Notes under the pieces: model-generated
Databases searched by the model: none
What the model saw: the letters and a program-made list of their open reading frames with translations, nothing else
What the model was told of the DNA's origin: nothing
Shown here: positions 11,603-24,646 of the stretch, piece after piece
Layout of the letters: the number at the start of each line of letters is the position of its first letter
How positions within the stretch are numbered: position 1 is the stretch's first letter
Position numbers and translations under genes: made by a program
Assembly (NCBI GenBank): GCA_013397865.1
Contig: VZTI01001046.1
Location: forward strand, 225,261 to 289,260
Source: Struthidea cinerea
Lineage: Eukaryota; Chordata; Aves; Passeriformes; Corcoracidae
Reading direction: 5' to 3'
Length of the DNA: 64,000 bases

Positions 11603-14600
11603 TCACTTAATCACTTGTAGTGTTGTTTCTGCCCCGCCACTGACTCGTGTCTGATGCGTAGTGCCAGGATTTTGGCTATGGGAGTTTGCAGAATCACTCT
11701 GTGTGTTCTTTTGCTGTCCAACAGCACAATTACAATGACCCCTCCAAGTGCAGGCACGAAATCCTCTGATTTTTGTTTCCCACCGTTGTTTTTCCCATAC
11801 AAATTCTGGCAGAGTAAGAAGTAAAACTCTTGTAAAATATCAGTGAAGCAAAGCTTCCTCTTCGGTGCCACAGGAACAACCACAGGAAGGGGCTTCAGGT
11901 AACCCAAGCACCTCTTTATTGTAATTCCTGTGCTCCAGGTCTCTGCGTGTTTGTCCCAAGTCCAAAGCGCCAGCTCGACGCTGTCCCTCCCAGTGAAACA
12001 TTGATAACACACTTAAGCCAGGATTTACTCCCGGGGTTCAATGCGTGCTTGCCTTGGACCCTTGGATCAGGGCCTGCACAAACATGAACAGTAAAAGTTT
12101 GCTTTCCATGACTCTAAACAAACCCCAGGCTTATTTCCTCTTGGTTCTGTCCTGCAGCCAAAGTTCTCTGGCCCTTTTCCTTTGCTCTTCTGCACTGATC
12201 CTGGAGCAGTTCAGGACACCCCAGATACCTGAGCAGCTGATTTCCCTGCTCAGTATTTACCACCCTGCAACAAGCCCTTCAGGAATTCTGGATTTCAGCA
12301 GCAGCCTGGCTGAGAGCAAGCTGTGGTGAAGGATGTTTGAGTCTCCAGGAGCTTTCTCTATCAAAGAACAAAAGCAAATGGCTGCTTCAGGCTTTACTCC
12401 AGTGTTTTGACTGCTCTCTTTTGGAAATGGCACCTGTGGTGTCCATGGCACCCTCTGAGAGCAGGCAGAGCTCCCTCAAAGATGAAAAACCTTGGAAGGG
12501 GCTGGAAGAGAACAAGGCTGGCTCCTAAACTCAACACACGGTTCTGTCACGTCGTTTAAAGGGAATTTTCTTTCCTCCAGTTACCCCTCAAAATATGGAT
12601 TATTCATTCCAGCATCCCAGCTTCACTGGTCATCAGCTGGGAAGCTGAGGAAGAGGGGAAATCTTCAAACACCTTGGGAATCCTTGGCAATCCAAGAGGC
12701 TCAACAGCAGGCAGGCAGCAGGATCCCATTCCCTTCCCTTCGGATGTTCACTAGCTGGAGCTCTTCCATGACATCCCAGTCCCAGGAGCACAGTGAACCC
12801 CACCTGGAGGGGTTTTGTGCCTCCTGAGGACCTCCAGTTCTCCCAGCACTGCCCTATTTTTTTTTTTTTTAATGCCTTAGATATTTTTAGCTGTTGAGCG
12901 ACAAATTTAGTTAATGCATTCAGCTCTGACGTCAAAGCCAGAGCCAGTGGGTAGCTGGAATAGATAACATTTTATTTAATCATCTTGCTAAGCAATTTTT
13001 TTCCCCTTCCTTTCTTTTTCTAGAGGATCTAGAAAGGCAGTTCAGGCTGGGCCAGACTGTGACTGCAGGGGAAGCTTGGTTTGTTTTGGTCTCCACAAGG
13101 AGCCTCATTCCCCACCTTGTTGCTCTTCAGGCAGTGAGTTTTGTTGGAAAAGGGAGGCTGAGGTGTTTTGCTGTGGGTCTGACATCATCAAAAGGTGGTT
13201 GTTGATAAAACTGCTCAGTTGTGTTTGGCCGTTTCTGGGCCCGCTGCATGGAGGAGGTGAATTACAGAGCAGTTACCAAATTCTTGTTTTGCTGCCTGGT
13301 TCACGCCCCGCTGTGTTGGGCGGTGGCATTTCAGCCAGCTGTCCCTTCCTGAATCAGCCAGTGCTGGGTTAAACCATAAGCTGTGCCCAGTCCCATGGCA
13401 TGAGACACATGGAGAGCTGGTGTGGGAGTTAATCCGAGGGATAAATGTACAAAAACGCCCTCCACAAGCAGCAAAATACCATTATCGTTATTAGCTCTGC
13501 GCGCAGAGGTTCCGCCCCAAGTCGTGTTCTTGCTGAAAGAGGTGAAGGAACAGAATAAAGATCTCCACTCGTACAGCTCCAGTGAGGGTACAGGCACGTA
13601 AGCTTAATGCTGGGAATTTTGCGTACATCTCTTTTTAATGAGTTTTTCCTGTCAAGTCTCTCTTGGAAGGCAATGTTTGGAGGAGCAGTGAGTTTGGTGT
13701 GGCACTTCCACAGGGAAGGGAACCTGTGCTTTGGCCCTTGGCACTGCTGTTGCTGTGGTAAAGTGCTTGACTTCCCTTTCCTAACACATCCCCTGAGGAA
13801 AGGGGAACACGAGGCTGCCTTTGGGGCTGGCTGGAGATGGAGCAGCCGTGCTGCTGCAGTGTGTTGTGCTCAGGGAGGGCTAAACCCCAAGCTGCACCCC
13901 GTTAGCTCCCAACAGCCAGCTAAAGCCTGTGAGCATCTTCACACTGAGTTAACTCTTGAGGGTGATGCAGGAGAGAGGTTCTGCAGGTAGCTTTAGAGCT
14001 GGGTAGTTGTTTGCCCTTAAAGCAGCCCCGGGCCTTGCTGGAGCCTTGGCTGTGCTGAGCGTGGGACACCCTGTCTGCAGAGCACTGAGGTGACAATATC
14101 CATGGGAATCCCAGTGCCAGCTCTTCCCAGCCAGCCAGATGGGGACAAAACTTCTCTGCTGGCTCCAGGTGACAGTCTGGGCTTGGCTAGTCCTGGTTCC
14201 CTGTGGTCCCTGCTCTGGTTGGAGCTTGTTCTGCTCGGTAACAACTTCAGGTTGTTTCACCTTCTGTGCCAGAGAAGCAAAGATCTCCTTTAGGGGCTCC
14301 CACAGGCTCAGGGTGAGGAGCACCACAAATCCTCCTGGGAGCTGGACCTGGTTTCCCTGTTCCTTAGCTTTGCTGTGCAGGCAAAGCTGAGACAGTCAAC
14401 AGCACAGCAGAGCCCTCCAGGTTCTCTCATTTGCAGAGGATATTGGTCCGAGTGACTCCAGGGCCCCTCACGAGCAGCTCCTGCCGGTGCCCGAGCCTGT
14501 TTTGCCTTCTGTGATCCATTCAGAGTTCCCTCCCCTCCTGCTGCCAGCAGCTCCCATCATCCCGGCTCTTCCTCCAGGCTCATTCTCCAGGTAACAATGT

Positions 14601-16184
14601 TCTTTCTCTGCAACAGTAAACCCAAACATTTTTCTCAGCAGACAGGTCTCTTTGTGCTGTTATGTGATTTTATATCTTTTTTGTCTCCGTAAATGAACGC
14701 TGCTGCAATCTGCATCGTAGGAGATTTTGATGGGGTCTTAGAGGACTTAAAGGATTGGGGTCTGGTCACTGCTGTATGGGGTACGTTGATGCAGAAATGA
14801 GCCAGTTTTGTGATTTCTGTGCAGCTCAGCTTGGATTTGGGCCCTGACCAGCATTGCTTCAGCCACAGAGCAATGACTTTCTCCCCTAAATTGATTCCTG
14901 TGAAGGGTTCTGCTGGGATTCCTCCTCACATCAGGCAGGTGAGCTCAGCTGGAGCTTGCCAAATCATTTAATTCTGCCCTGCTCTGGCTGTTGCAAAGCT
15001 CAGCACGTTTGTACTGAAGGTCAGCTGCACCAACTTTCTGCAGCCCTACTTAGACCTCGAATATTTGAGGAAGGACTTTGGGTGTTGTGTTTTTATCCGG
15101 GATCTTCCAAGCGGAGTTTATAGCGCTGCAAACTCTCCCCAGGGCTGGGATGCCTGGAGGTGCCACAGTGGTATAAACACAACCATTTCCCTGTTCTCCA
15201 GGGGAAGGAATTGGGCTCGTTCATGGTTTTCCTGCTCTTTGTGGGGCAGAAGAGCCAGGCCGAGCTCTGAGGAGCTCAGCACAGCTCGGAGGTTTCAGCC
15301 AAGAGCTCTACATGGTAATGAAGCTGCATCTGTGGCTCTGAGCACGCCATGAAGTCAGTGCCTCCAGTTCCTCTGCCGACACCCCCTGCCACGGTATTTA
15401 TAGAGCACCTGCTGGTGGGTGGTGTGATTCTTTCTTGTATTGCTTCTTTCTTTTTTTTTTTTTTTAATTGAGTTTTTTAAAATTTTTCATTCATGAAGGA
15501 TGAGGCTGCGCCGCCCACTCGGGAGCGGTGCCGTATCCTGAGCGCTGCAGGAGCGAGGCTCCGATCCCTCCCTCAGGGAGCAGCTCTGCAGGGAGCAGAT
15601 TTCAGCTGGGCAGGGACAAATTCCCGCTGCCCTGCGTTGTCTGGGTGCCCCATGGGACTCTGGTCCTCGGCCAGGCTGAGCTGCTTTGGGTTTTTGGCCC
15701 CCACCTCCTCTGCTCTGTGCTTGCCCCTCTCTGAATCTCTCCTGTGATGCTCTCAGAGGGACAGACCGGGATTTTTTTGTTGATTGTCCACATTTTCCCT
15801 TCTGCAAATCACGGCTGCTTTACCAAAGTCTCAGATTTTTACACCTAGAATCCCTTCTTGCCTTTTTTTTTTCTCTTCTTTCTTTCTTTCCCCATCACTC
15901 CACCCCTTCAGCAGCTTCCCCAGCATCTCCAGCACCCACCCCTGCTCGCCTGCGGTCCTTCCTTGCCGGGCGTTCCTCGCCCCCTTCTCCCTGGCAGCTT
16001 CTCTGCTGTTCCTGATGAACCCTGATGCCTTCCTGGGGGCCTCAGGCCTACGCCACCCTCTTGGTTTCTTTTCCGTGCTGTGGCCTTCCTGGGGAAAAAA
16101 GCAACTTTCCTTTGCTTAAGGAAAAGGGAAGTCCCAGCTGCTTGAGAGCCCCTCCAGCACCTCCCCGAGCCATGCGAGGGAAGG
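11603..16184. other. Unique intron 3 sequence
   Basis: No gene recognised. Small items: a T-run at about 12857-12870, a T15 run at 15451-15465, and a perfect 14-bp palindrome CTCTGCGCGCAGAG at 13495-13508. The pyrimidine-rich stretch 15850-15960 gives a serine/proline-rich open frame without domain similarity. Confidence 0.55.
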
Positions 16185-16257
16185 GAAGTGGGATCACTCT
16201 GGGGCTCTGTGCTGGAGGGGAGGGAACTGGGATCACTCTGGGGCTCTGTGCTGTTCC
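16185..16257 (+). repeat. 39-bp tandem duplication
   Basis: The word GGGATCACTCTGGGGCTCTG starts at 16190 and again at 16229, giving two copies of a 39-bp unit with few differences. Confidence 0.85.
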
Positions 16258-16800
16258 CCTTGGAGCTGGAGCATGGAAAAGGGATAAAGCTGCATGCCCC
16301 AAAGGGCATGAGAAGCTTTTTGCAAGGTGCCAGACTTGCCTGAGCACGGGGCAGGTGCTGGGAGGTGCCAGCAGACCTCAGAGGACCCCGTCCCGCTCGT
16401 GCCTGGCACCCTCCCAGCCCGGTCCTGGCAGGCAGCAGCTCTGAGACACATGGATACCTGCCTGCCAGGACCTGGATCAATCCCACTGGCTTCCCACAAG
16501 GCCCCAAGCAGCCATCAGATGGTGGTTGAGCATCCCTGCTGCGCTGGGCTGGACTGGCACCAGCAGCTCGTGGGCTGGGCACGTGCTGGCCGGGCTGGGC
16601 GGTGCGTGCTGCGTGTGGGGCTGCCCCGCACGGTGGCTTCCGGGTGGGTTTTTTTGGCCTCGCCCTTCCTCAGGGATAGGGAATGTCAATCCCATCAAAT
16701 TCACTTCCATGCCGGATGTGGGATGAGCCATCCTCGGAGCGCAGAGTTACTTTGTTGGCTTTTTAGAGAGCTGCCGAGCGCCCAGGTGCACTTTGGAGTG
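16258..16800. other. Unique intron 3 sequence
   Basis: No gene or repeat recognised. Confidence 0.5.
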
Positions 16801-16890
16801 AAGTTGGGATGCAAAGGAGAAAAGGGAATTGCCATTAATTGGAGAAAAACCTGGATTCATCCCCAAAAAACCTGGAATGATGCACCTGAT
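16801..16890. repeat. Unclassified dispersed repeat, copy 1
   Basis: About 90 bp similar to 20691-20790. The shared words in order are GTTGGGATGCAAAG, GCCATTAATTGGAG, AAAACCTGGATTCATCCC and TGATG(C/T)ACCTG. I do not recognise the family; it may be an old transposon remnant. Confidence 0.6.
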
Positions 16891-18134
16891 CCCAGTGAAC
16901 AGAATTCTTTGAAGGTAAAAACTTCTGGACGCTTGTGCCCACAAGCCCTTTAAGTCAGCACCTGCAGGGATCAGTCTCTCTACTTTTGCTTGTGTAACTT
17001 CACGTGGGTTTTATTCCTCTGCTGAAATCCAATAACAGAAAACATTTTGAACAAATTAAGTCAATTTAAGCAGTGAGCTGGAGAGAGAACGCTTTGTCCA
17101 GCTCCCAATCCATCTCCATCCCTGCCAGGAGAAAGCTGAATGGAACTTCCAGGGAGGCAAAGGGACAAGGCTGGAGTCCTGCTCCGGGGGGTCTGTGGGG
17201 CTGCCCCCGTGCCAGGGCACGGGCGGTACCTGGGTTTGAGCCCTGTCATGCTCTGCAATGTGGGGTTGCTCCCAGCTGGGGACAAGTCTGAGCTGTTCCC
17301 CTTGTGGGGACACTCTGTGGTCCTGCTCCCTTCCAGGAGGAGCACTTTGTTCTGGGGGGATGAACTTCTTTACCAACAAGCCCTGAGCACGAGGAATAAG
17401 GATGGGAATGGAGGCAGGGGGTGGAGGTAGAGCTGCAGCAGGAGGGCTGAAGGGAAACTGATTGAGCAGCTACAAACCAACGCCCTGCAAAAGGTTTTTT
17501 GGGCAAAAGATTTGAGGAATTGAGGATGAATTCTCCCAGATTTAGGAGAACTCGAGCCAAACCAAGTGGTTTTACCTGGACCCATGGCAGCTACCAGGTC
17601 AAGGCAGGTGCTTACAACCTTTCTGAGTTCCTGGCTCTCCAGACAGGAGATGCAGTTTGGAATGTCCATAATGGGCTCGGGGTTTGCATCTCTTGTAGCC
17701 CCCTCAGGGATAAACCAGAGGCCTTCCTGTGAGGTGCTTGGCAGATGAGGGGACAGTGGCACAGGTGGGACACGTGGCAGTGCTGCTCTGTGCTGGGAAC
17801 ACAAACACTTCAGGGGTGTCCCCACCCTCTCTGTCTCTGGGACACCTGGAGGGACAGGTTTGTGTGTCACCAAAGAAAACTGAGCAGGATTTGGCTGATT
17901 TTGCCAGCTCCAAAGGCAGAGGGGGGAGCTGGGCAGGCTCAGGAGCAGTGCTGAGGAAGGAGAGCTGTGGGCAGGGAGGGGCTGCTGCTCTGAGCTGTTC
18001 TGGGAAGTCTGGGATAATGACCCCAAACCTGTTCAGGGTGGGCTCTGCTTCTCTGTGCTCACTGCTGCAGCATTCCCAGCTCCTATAACCACGAGGGCTG
18101 AAACTTTGTGATGTTTTCTGGGCCATTCTCTTCA
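16891..18134. other. Unique intron 3 sequence
   Basis: No gene or repeat recognised. The open frame on the minus strand at 17370-18026 has no domain I can name. Confidence 0.5.
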
Positions 18135-18196
18135 GAGTTGGACTTGATGATCCTTGGGGGTCTCTTGAACTGAGAATATTCTGTCATTCCATGCTG
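18135..18196 (+). repeat. CR1 LINE 3' tail fragment
   Basis: About 60 bp: AGTTGGACTTGATGATCCTTG, GGTCTCTTGAACTGAGAATA, TTCTGTCATTCCATG. Sense, strongly 5' truncated. Confidence 0.8.
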
Positions 18197-20690
18197 CCCG
18201 TGAGTTTTTTGGTATTCTTTGCTTTTTAAATAAATGGCTCCTCTCTACCAGTGCTCTTGGCTGCAGAGCAGAGTTTCAAACCAGGACTGCACTGGCTTCA
18301 AATGTACAAGAAGAAACCTGATGGGAACTCTTTGACAAAGGCTCCGTGTTCCCCAGCCTGGCTGCAGCCTGGTGGAGAGGCTGAGAGCTGAGCTGCGAGC
18401 ACATGGCAATGTCACCAGGGTCATGGGGACAGGCCCCAGCCACCGAATTTCACTTCAGGTTTGCAGTTGCAAACGTAAGCTGTGAATTCCTGCCTGGAAG
18501 TGTCAGGCTGTCCTCCTGTATCGACGGCATTCCGAGCTGGGATCGCGAATCCCGCGCTGCAGAAACACGATTAGGAGGGAGACAATAAACAGAGCAGCCA
18601 TCACTGATGCCACAGAATGCATTCTGCCCTTCCAATATCAATTTTTCCATTTCCTTTTCTAATTTCTAGTAATTGAGCTCAATGAGCCTGCTTGGAGCTG
18701 ATTTCTCGATCCAGTTTTCTTTACATCTATTTCTGATTTTTGGCCTTGCTCCAGCTGCTTGCTTGATGGTGCATTTTATTTCAGCTTCTTAATTTGCTGT
18801 TGGAGTTGTCAACACCGTGGGGCCCCCTTGCTGCTCTGCTCTGCTTAAGTGGAGTGGATGTATTCCTTGGATTTGTTAACCTCAGATTTGTTAACCTCTT
18901 GCTTGCCACTGGTGCCACAGCCCTGGTGGGTGGCATCAGGGGACATCAGGTGAGTCTAAACAGCCAAGGTGGGGCTGGATGAGCTGGGAGAGGGAACAAG
19001 CCCCAGAGGTGTGGGGCTGAGTTCACCGGGCTTTTGGGATTTTGGTGACGTCCTGGTACAACTCCCAGCTGCCCACCCTCCAAGGGAGAGAGGAGCTGTT
19101 CCCTCTTCCCCCATCCCCATCCAGGTAATTTGGAAAAATACAAGTTGGGCTTGCAAACCGAACTGCTCCAAGCCCAGAGCAGCCCGACCATGGATGCAGG
19201 GAGGTGAAATCCCCCTGGCTCCAGGCAGTTTGAGGAGTGCTGCAGAGCAGTGCTGCCCCGGAGCTGCTCGCAGCTGGCTCGCTGCCCGTGCAGTTCTTTC
19301 ATGCTGCTTTTTGTTGATGCAACAGAAAGCATTTCCATCTTCTCTTTATCCAAGTAACAGACAGGGATCCAATCAGGCTCGTGATGAGGCAAAACAAAAA
19401 TACGAGGCGTAAAGCAGAAGCACAAATGCTTGCCTTCATGGTTTCTTTCATCCCCTCGGTGGCTCAGGGTTTTATGGCTTCACAGAACTTCCCCCAGCAC
19501 ATTTTTCTTGCAGTACCCATTTAAATTTTTCAGGGCTTGGTTATGCAGGCAGAAAGGAGATGTTTTGCAGGTGTCCTGCTGCATTTTCACTTCTCCAGAA
19601 GATCTCTTTTGACACAGCCTGTTCTCCTAGGCACTGCCACGCCAGTTGAGATGTCCCAGCTGGTTTGTGTTCGCTGCTGCCTGGATGGAAAAAGCTGCTC
19701 CTGGAACGTGTGATCCCCCAAGGGCTGATAGGTTTTTTTTTTTTTAAATTTTCTTTTTAAAACTTTCATGTCGGCCCTTTGGGTTGTTGGTGTGGGGAGC
19801 TCTGGACACTGAGGCCGTGCTGTTGCCTGGTGGCTGTTTGAGACATCTTGTTCCATTGCTCGCGGGGGAATCGTCACTGGGAAAATCAAGCCCATGTTTG
19901 GAGCCTGTTACTCAAATGCTGCTCCGCTGCTTCGGCTGAATCATCACCCCCATGCCCATAATCACTGTTTATTGTTTACCTTGCTCCCGAATTAATCAGC
20001 CACTTTAGAGAGGAGGAAGGAAGAAGCAATTGTTTAACCTTGCTGGTGGCAAAATCTCTTTGCGCTCCTTAATCCTGCAGAGTCACTTCTGCATCTCGGG
20101 CAAAACGACTTCCCTTGCATTTCATCCGTGGGGCTCACGGTGTGGGACTCTTGGGATTATTCCGGGCTGGAAAATGTCTCACTGGGCTTCGTTTTGGGTA
20201 GGAATTAGGGAAAAATCAGCTTGATGTCGCTGTGTTGTGTGATGCAGTGAGGAGTGGGGAAGAGCAACAATCTCTGCCATCGTTATCTGGGGTTTGGGGC
20301 CAAAAGGGATGAGCAAGAGAGGTGTGGTTGTGCTGGGGGCAGGGTTTAGAGGGAACTAAAACCAAAGGCACAAATCAGCCCCTCTCAGGCAATGCCATGA
20401 GTGCCAGGCAGCGAAGAACCCAACTGCAGTTCCTTTCTGTTTATTAGCCACGAGAGGATCTCGCTGCTGCTGTGTTTTCTCCCCTTGAACACAGACATCT
20501 GCAGGAGATGTACAGCAGCCCACTTGTAGCTTGAATAAAGAGTGTTTAGAGCTCGGTGGTGATGGAAAAAACCCAGTGATGGTTAATAGTTTCTAGCTTT
20601 AATTCGCTGCTGGATACTTGGATTGGGAAAGGCTGTCCACCCTTGGAGGCAGGTGGGTGGTGATTTGCATGGAAAGAAAGACAGCAGATG
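18197..20690. other. Unique intron 3 sequence
   Basis: No gene recognised. Contains a short direct repeat of TTGTTAACCTC near 18873-18899 and a T-run at 19733-19745. Confidence 0.5.
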
Positions 20691-20790
20691 AGGTTGGGAT
20701 GCAAAGTAGGAAAAGAAATCGCCATTAATTGGAGGAAAAAACCTGGATTCATCCCAATTAACGTTTAAGCAGTGGAGTGATGTACCTGCA
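20691..20790. repeat. Unclassified dispersed repeat, copy 2
   Basis: Partner of 16801-16890 in the same orientation. The similarity starts near GTTGGGATGCAAAG and ends near GTGATGTACCTG; outside these limits the two loci do not match. Confidence 0.6.
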
Positions 20791-21728
20791 TTGGAAGATG
20801 AGGAATCAGAGAGGTGTCTCCACACGGTGGAATTGCCTCAGGGGGCACTTCTGTGCGTTGAGGAGGGAGAAATCTGGGGAGAAACTTGGGAAATTGCACA
20901 AGGGCAGCTGCTGGGCTGCTCTGCCTGAGGTGTCCTTGTGCAAACCCTCTGTGGCCCTTCGTGCTTCCCTTTCCCCCAGCCCTTCAAGTGAGGAAATAAA
21001 GCTGGATGTGAAAATAGAGTCAGAGACCTGGGTGAGATGGGATCACAAACCCAACGGAACGAATCCTTGGAAACAGCCTTGGCTCCTTCAGGTGGCTTTT
21101 GCAGTCTGCAGCGCAGCCAAGGAGCCTCCAGAGAGCTGCAGATTTGTAGGGCTGGGGCTGATTCCCATCCCTGCGCTTCTCCAGCCTGGATTCTGGGATG
21201 TGAGGACGGCAGAGTGGCACGGTGCCACGCAGCACGTGAGCCCAGCGCGGGTTTCCATTCCTTATGCAGAGCACATCAACTCCAGCTTTTACAGCCTGAG
21301 GTAAAACTTCAGTAGTTGTTTGATGGTAAATTTCCATGTCAGCTGCTCTGGAATTTGGTTGCAGGGCTGAGCCAGAAGCAGCATATTGCAGCGGGGGGAT
21401 TCCTGGTTATGTGAGAGCCACAAATGTGACCCGGCAAGGCAGGGATCCAAGCGAGGAATGCAGAGTTTGACTGATAACTGTTGCCTCGTTCCAAGATGCA
21501 AATGAAACACCAAATGTTCAAGTTCAAGCTGGGGTGGCAGCTTTTTTTTTCCTCTCCCCTCTTGAAGGATCTGGCCACCCCCAGACTGGGTCTGATGCAG
21601 TTTCTTTCTTGAACATATTGAAGGCAGAATTCATCATCCTGGTAACTTTTTCCATATGGCTGTTATTCCTCCTGGAAATAGTTCTGTGTTTGGCTTCCTG
21701 TTCCCTGGTCCTCCCTTCTCATGTCTGA
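20791..21728. other. Unique intron 3 sequence
   Basis: No gene or repeat recognised. Confidence 0.5.
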
Positions 21729-21810
21729 TTTCTTCTTTTTTTTTTCCTCCTTTTCTTTTTTTCTTCTTCTTCTTCTTTTTTCTTTTTTTTTTTTTTTTTT
21801 TTTTTTTTTG
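21729..21810. repeat. Polypyrimidine tract with poly-T
   Basis: About 80 bp almost purely T and C, including (TTC)n and a closing run of about 28 T. A low-complexity tract; on the minus strand it gives a spurious Lys/Glu-rich frame. Confidence 0.95.
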
Positions 21811-23703
21811 CCTGCTCGAGTGTGATTGTGGGTCCTTTGCAATTCATAATGTGGAAACGAGCCTGCGTTTGGGACGAGGGCTGAGCGGGAGCTGTTCGGG
21901 ATGCGCTGCTGTCGTGGCGCTCACGTCTCCAGCCCACTTGCTCAGACGTACTCGCTCATCCACATGGATACAGGCTCAGTCATCCCAGCCCGCACGCACA
22001 CACTCATTTCCCCTCCTTTGCCAAGTCCTCAGCTCCCCCTCGGAGCCCAAAAGCAGGAGAATTAAATCCCCACGACTTTTGCGCCGCTGTGCTTCATGTC
22101 AGAGCAGCTGTGCCTGGACGCGTGGCCACTGATCAGCCACTGGGAGGGAAAGAGGGACTCTGCTTCTCTGCTAAAATCAAACCTGCAGCGTGTTTTGTGC
22201 TCCTTTATCAGAGCAGAGCTTCCATCTTTGGGTGCTGGGCCTGGGCGGGGAGTTGGGATTCAGTCCCTGTTCTTTGCAGTGAATCCTGGTCGGGGTCCTG
22301 CAGGTGGAACTCGAGCAGGGGCGGATTTGTTGGCAGCGGTGCCTTCCCAGGCCTCCCCTTTCCTCGCGGTCCCGTGACTCGCACCTGCAGCTGGAGTCGC
22401 CTTTGCTGGAGCAGCCTTGAGGCGTTCTCTTGCTGCCGAAATCCCTGCTCGAGCGCCAAGGCCTGACTGTCCCCCAGAACCGCTCGGGGCGACGCCGGGA
22501 GCTGTGGGCTCTGCTCAGCCTGGAGCATTGCAGAGCGACCTTTGGCAGCGTGAGCTGGCTGTGCACGGCAGCGAGGAGCTGGGCTGAGCGCTGGAGTGCC
22601 TGCGTGGCACAGGAGGGAATCAACTGCTGGGAAGGCTGGGAAGATCCATCGGAGAGCTCTGGGGCTCACTGGATCTGTGCTCGCTTCTCCAGCAGTGCCA
22701 GGCAGTGGCAGCGCCCCGCTGGTGCCAAGCACTGACCTCATGGGGATGCCTGGCATCGCACAGGTCAAGCTCTCGGTGTCCAGATGGCAGCAAATTGCCC
22801 ATTAGGTGAATAATTGTGTTTTCTGGAAGGGAACAGGCCCTGGGGCTGACCTGTGTTCCCAGGAGATGCTGCTTGGTAACCTCAGATGTGTTCCTGGAGC
22901 CTTTGGGGCGCACAGAGTGCTCCTGGCTCTGCTGGCTGCGGGCGGTGCCCTGTGTGCGTGTGCAGTTGGTGGCAGAAAAGGCACTAAAGGATCTTTATTT
23001 CTCTGCTGGGTGACGTTAGGAGGGACACGGAGACCAAGGAAAGCTTCACTGTTGGAGCTGCAGCTTTCCTGAGCTCCTGGCTGGGGGAGCCCTGAGGTTC
23101 AGGGGGGTTCTTGTGTATTATGGGGAGCTCCTTGGCCCCATTTAGCAAAGGGTGGTGAATAAAGTCCCTGAGAGCAGGCAGGGAGGGATCAAAGCCCTGA
23201 AACGAGGAGGGAAGAATCCCCACTGAGCTGTTTTGGCCAGGAGCTGGTTCGTGAGATCCCAGACAGGAGGGACAGTGAGAAACACCCGAATTATTGGCAC
23301 AGGTTTCTTGGCTGGTGCTCCCCCCAGAGCCCCCAGGGATGGGCTGCCGTGGACGCACCAGGACTGTGCAGAAACCACTGGGCTGGCCTGGTAAAGCTGG
23401 GCTTGGCGGGTCTCTGAAGGAGCCTCTCTTTAACATCTAACAGGAATCAAAGCTTCAGAGCTCTGGGAAACTGCTGTGTCCTCACCCAGAGCAGGGGATC
23501 TTTAGGAGAACAAAAGAGAAATGGTTTATTTTGCTTTTTCTCTTGCTCCTTGGCACTGTGCTCCCCCTGCAACCACAGGATAACCAAGATAATCCCAGAT
23601 AACCACGGGATAACCACGTTATCTCAGCAGAGCTTTGCCCAGGCAGTGCAGCCCCTGGGTGTGAGGGCAGTGCTGCCTTCCCAGCCTGGGGAGAAGGGGG
23701 TAA
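21811..23703. other. Unique intron 3 sequence
   Basis: No gene recognised. GC-rich around 22220-22740, where long frames on both strands overlap without any domain. Confidence 0.5.
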
Positions 23704-23747
23704 GGGAGGGAGGGAGGGATGGATGGATGGAAGGAAGGAAGGAAGGA
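23704..23747. repeat. GGGA/GGAT/GGAA microsatellite
   Basis: Compound tetranucleotide tract: (GGGA)4, (GGAT)3, (GGAA)4. Confidence 0.95.
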
Positions 23748-24354
23748 GCGAGCCTTTCCTGGCTGTTCCAGGCCTTCCCAGATGGAAGTGGCAGAGGCAG
23801 TTTCCTCGCCTTCCCTGTGTGTTTAATCCACAGCAGGATGACGCCGGGGCTGTGGCAATCTCAGTATTTCTTTTTGGAGCAACTCGGGGCATTGCTGAGG
23901 TGGCAGCTGCGGTGCCAGGATCTCGCACTTGGCATTATCCTTGATATTCAGCATTGTTCTGTTGATTTTTCCCGTTCAAAGCTGCTGTCCTTGTGCAGGA
24001 GGGAGGAGCGAGGGCAGACGCTGGCAGCGCCGCTCTGCTGTGACCCACCTGCCGCCAGGGAGGCACAGACACGGACAAGGACAGCGCTGTCCCCTCCAAA
24101 CAGCTCTCGGGACACTGCAGACACATGGCAAATGTGTGCCAGTGGTAATGGAGCAGTGCCACGTGCTTCTAGCTTCCCTCACGGAGCAGCTGGAGAAATG
24201 AACTCAGCCTTGCGAGAATCCCTGGAAGTTGGGAGGCTGCTGTTGCTGATCCCGGTTTGTGCCTGTGGGGAAGTCAGGCAGCCAGGGTGAGAATGTCCCC
24301 AGGAGCCTGAGCAAGGAGCCCCTGGGTCTAAATCACTGATCCGTTCTCAGATTC
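23748..24354. other. Unique intron 3 sequence
   Basis: No gene recognised. A CTCF-like word CCGCCAGGGAGGC lies at 24052-24064, which is weak evidence by itself. Confidence 0.4.
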
Positions 24355-24646
24355 GTTCCCTCTTTCTCCCTCTCTTTCTCCCTCTCTTTCTCCCTCTCTT
24401 TCTCCCTCTCTTTCTCCCTCTCTTTNNNNNNNNNNNNNNNNNNNNNNNNNNNNNNNNNNNNNNNNNNNNNNNNNNNNNNNNNNNNNNNNNNNNNNNNNNN
24501 NNNNNNNNNNNNNNNNNNNNNNNNNNNNNNNNNNNNNNNNNNNNNNNNNNNNNNNNNNNNNNTTCTTTCTTTCTTTCTTTTTCTTTCTTTCCCTCCCTTC
24601 CTCCCTCCCTCCCTCCCTTCCTCCCTCCCTTTCCTTTCCCTCCCTC
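24355..24646. repeat. Polypyrimidine satellite enclosing an assembly gap
   Basis: Left side (24355-24425) is a 12-bp unit TCTTTCTCCCTC in tandem. The right side (24563-24646) is (TTTC)n passing into (CCCT)n/(TTCC)n. Between them are 137 unknown bases (24426-24562). One strand is essentially all pyrimidine over the whole known part, which explains why assembly failed. Confidence 0.97.
24426..24562. other. Assembly gap (137 N)
   Basis: Run of N inside the polypyrimidine satellite. The true length of the array is unknown. Confidence 0.99.

Noticed and set aside
13495..13508. Perfect 14-bp palindrome as an operator or insertion end
   Set aside because: Isolated, no partner motifs; expected by chance in 64 kb of sequence of this composition.
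23550..24290. 246-aa plus-strand frame and the overlapping 148-aa minus frame
   Set aside because: Low-complexity GGAA/GGAT tract plus GC-rich sequence; no recognisable protein family.
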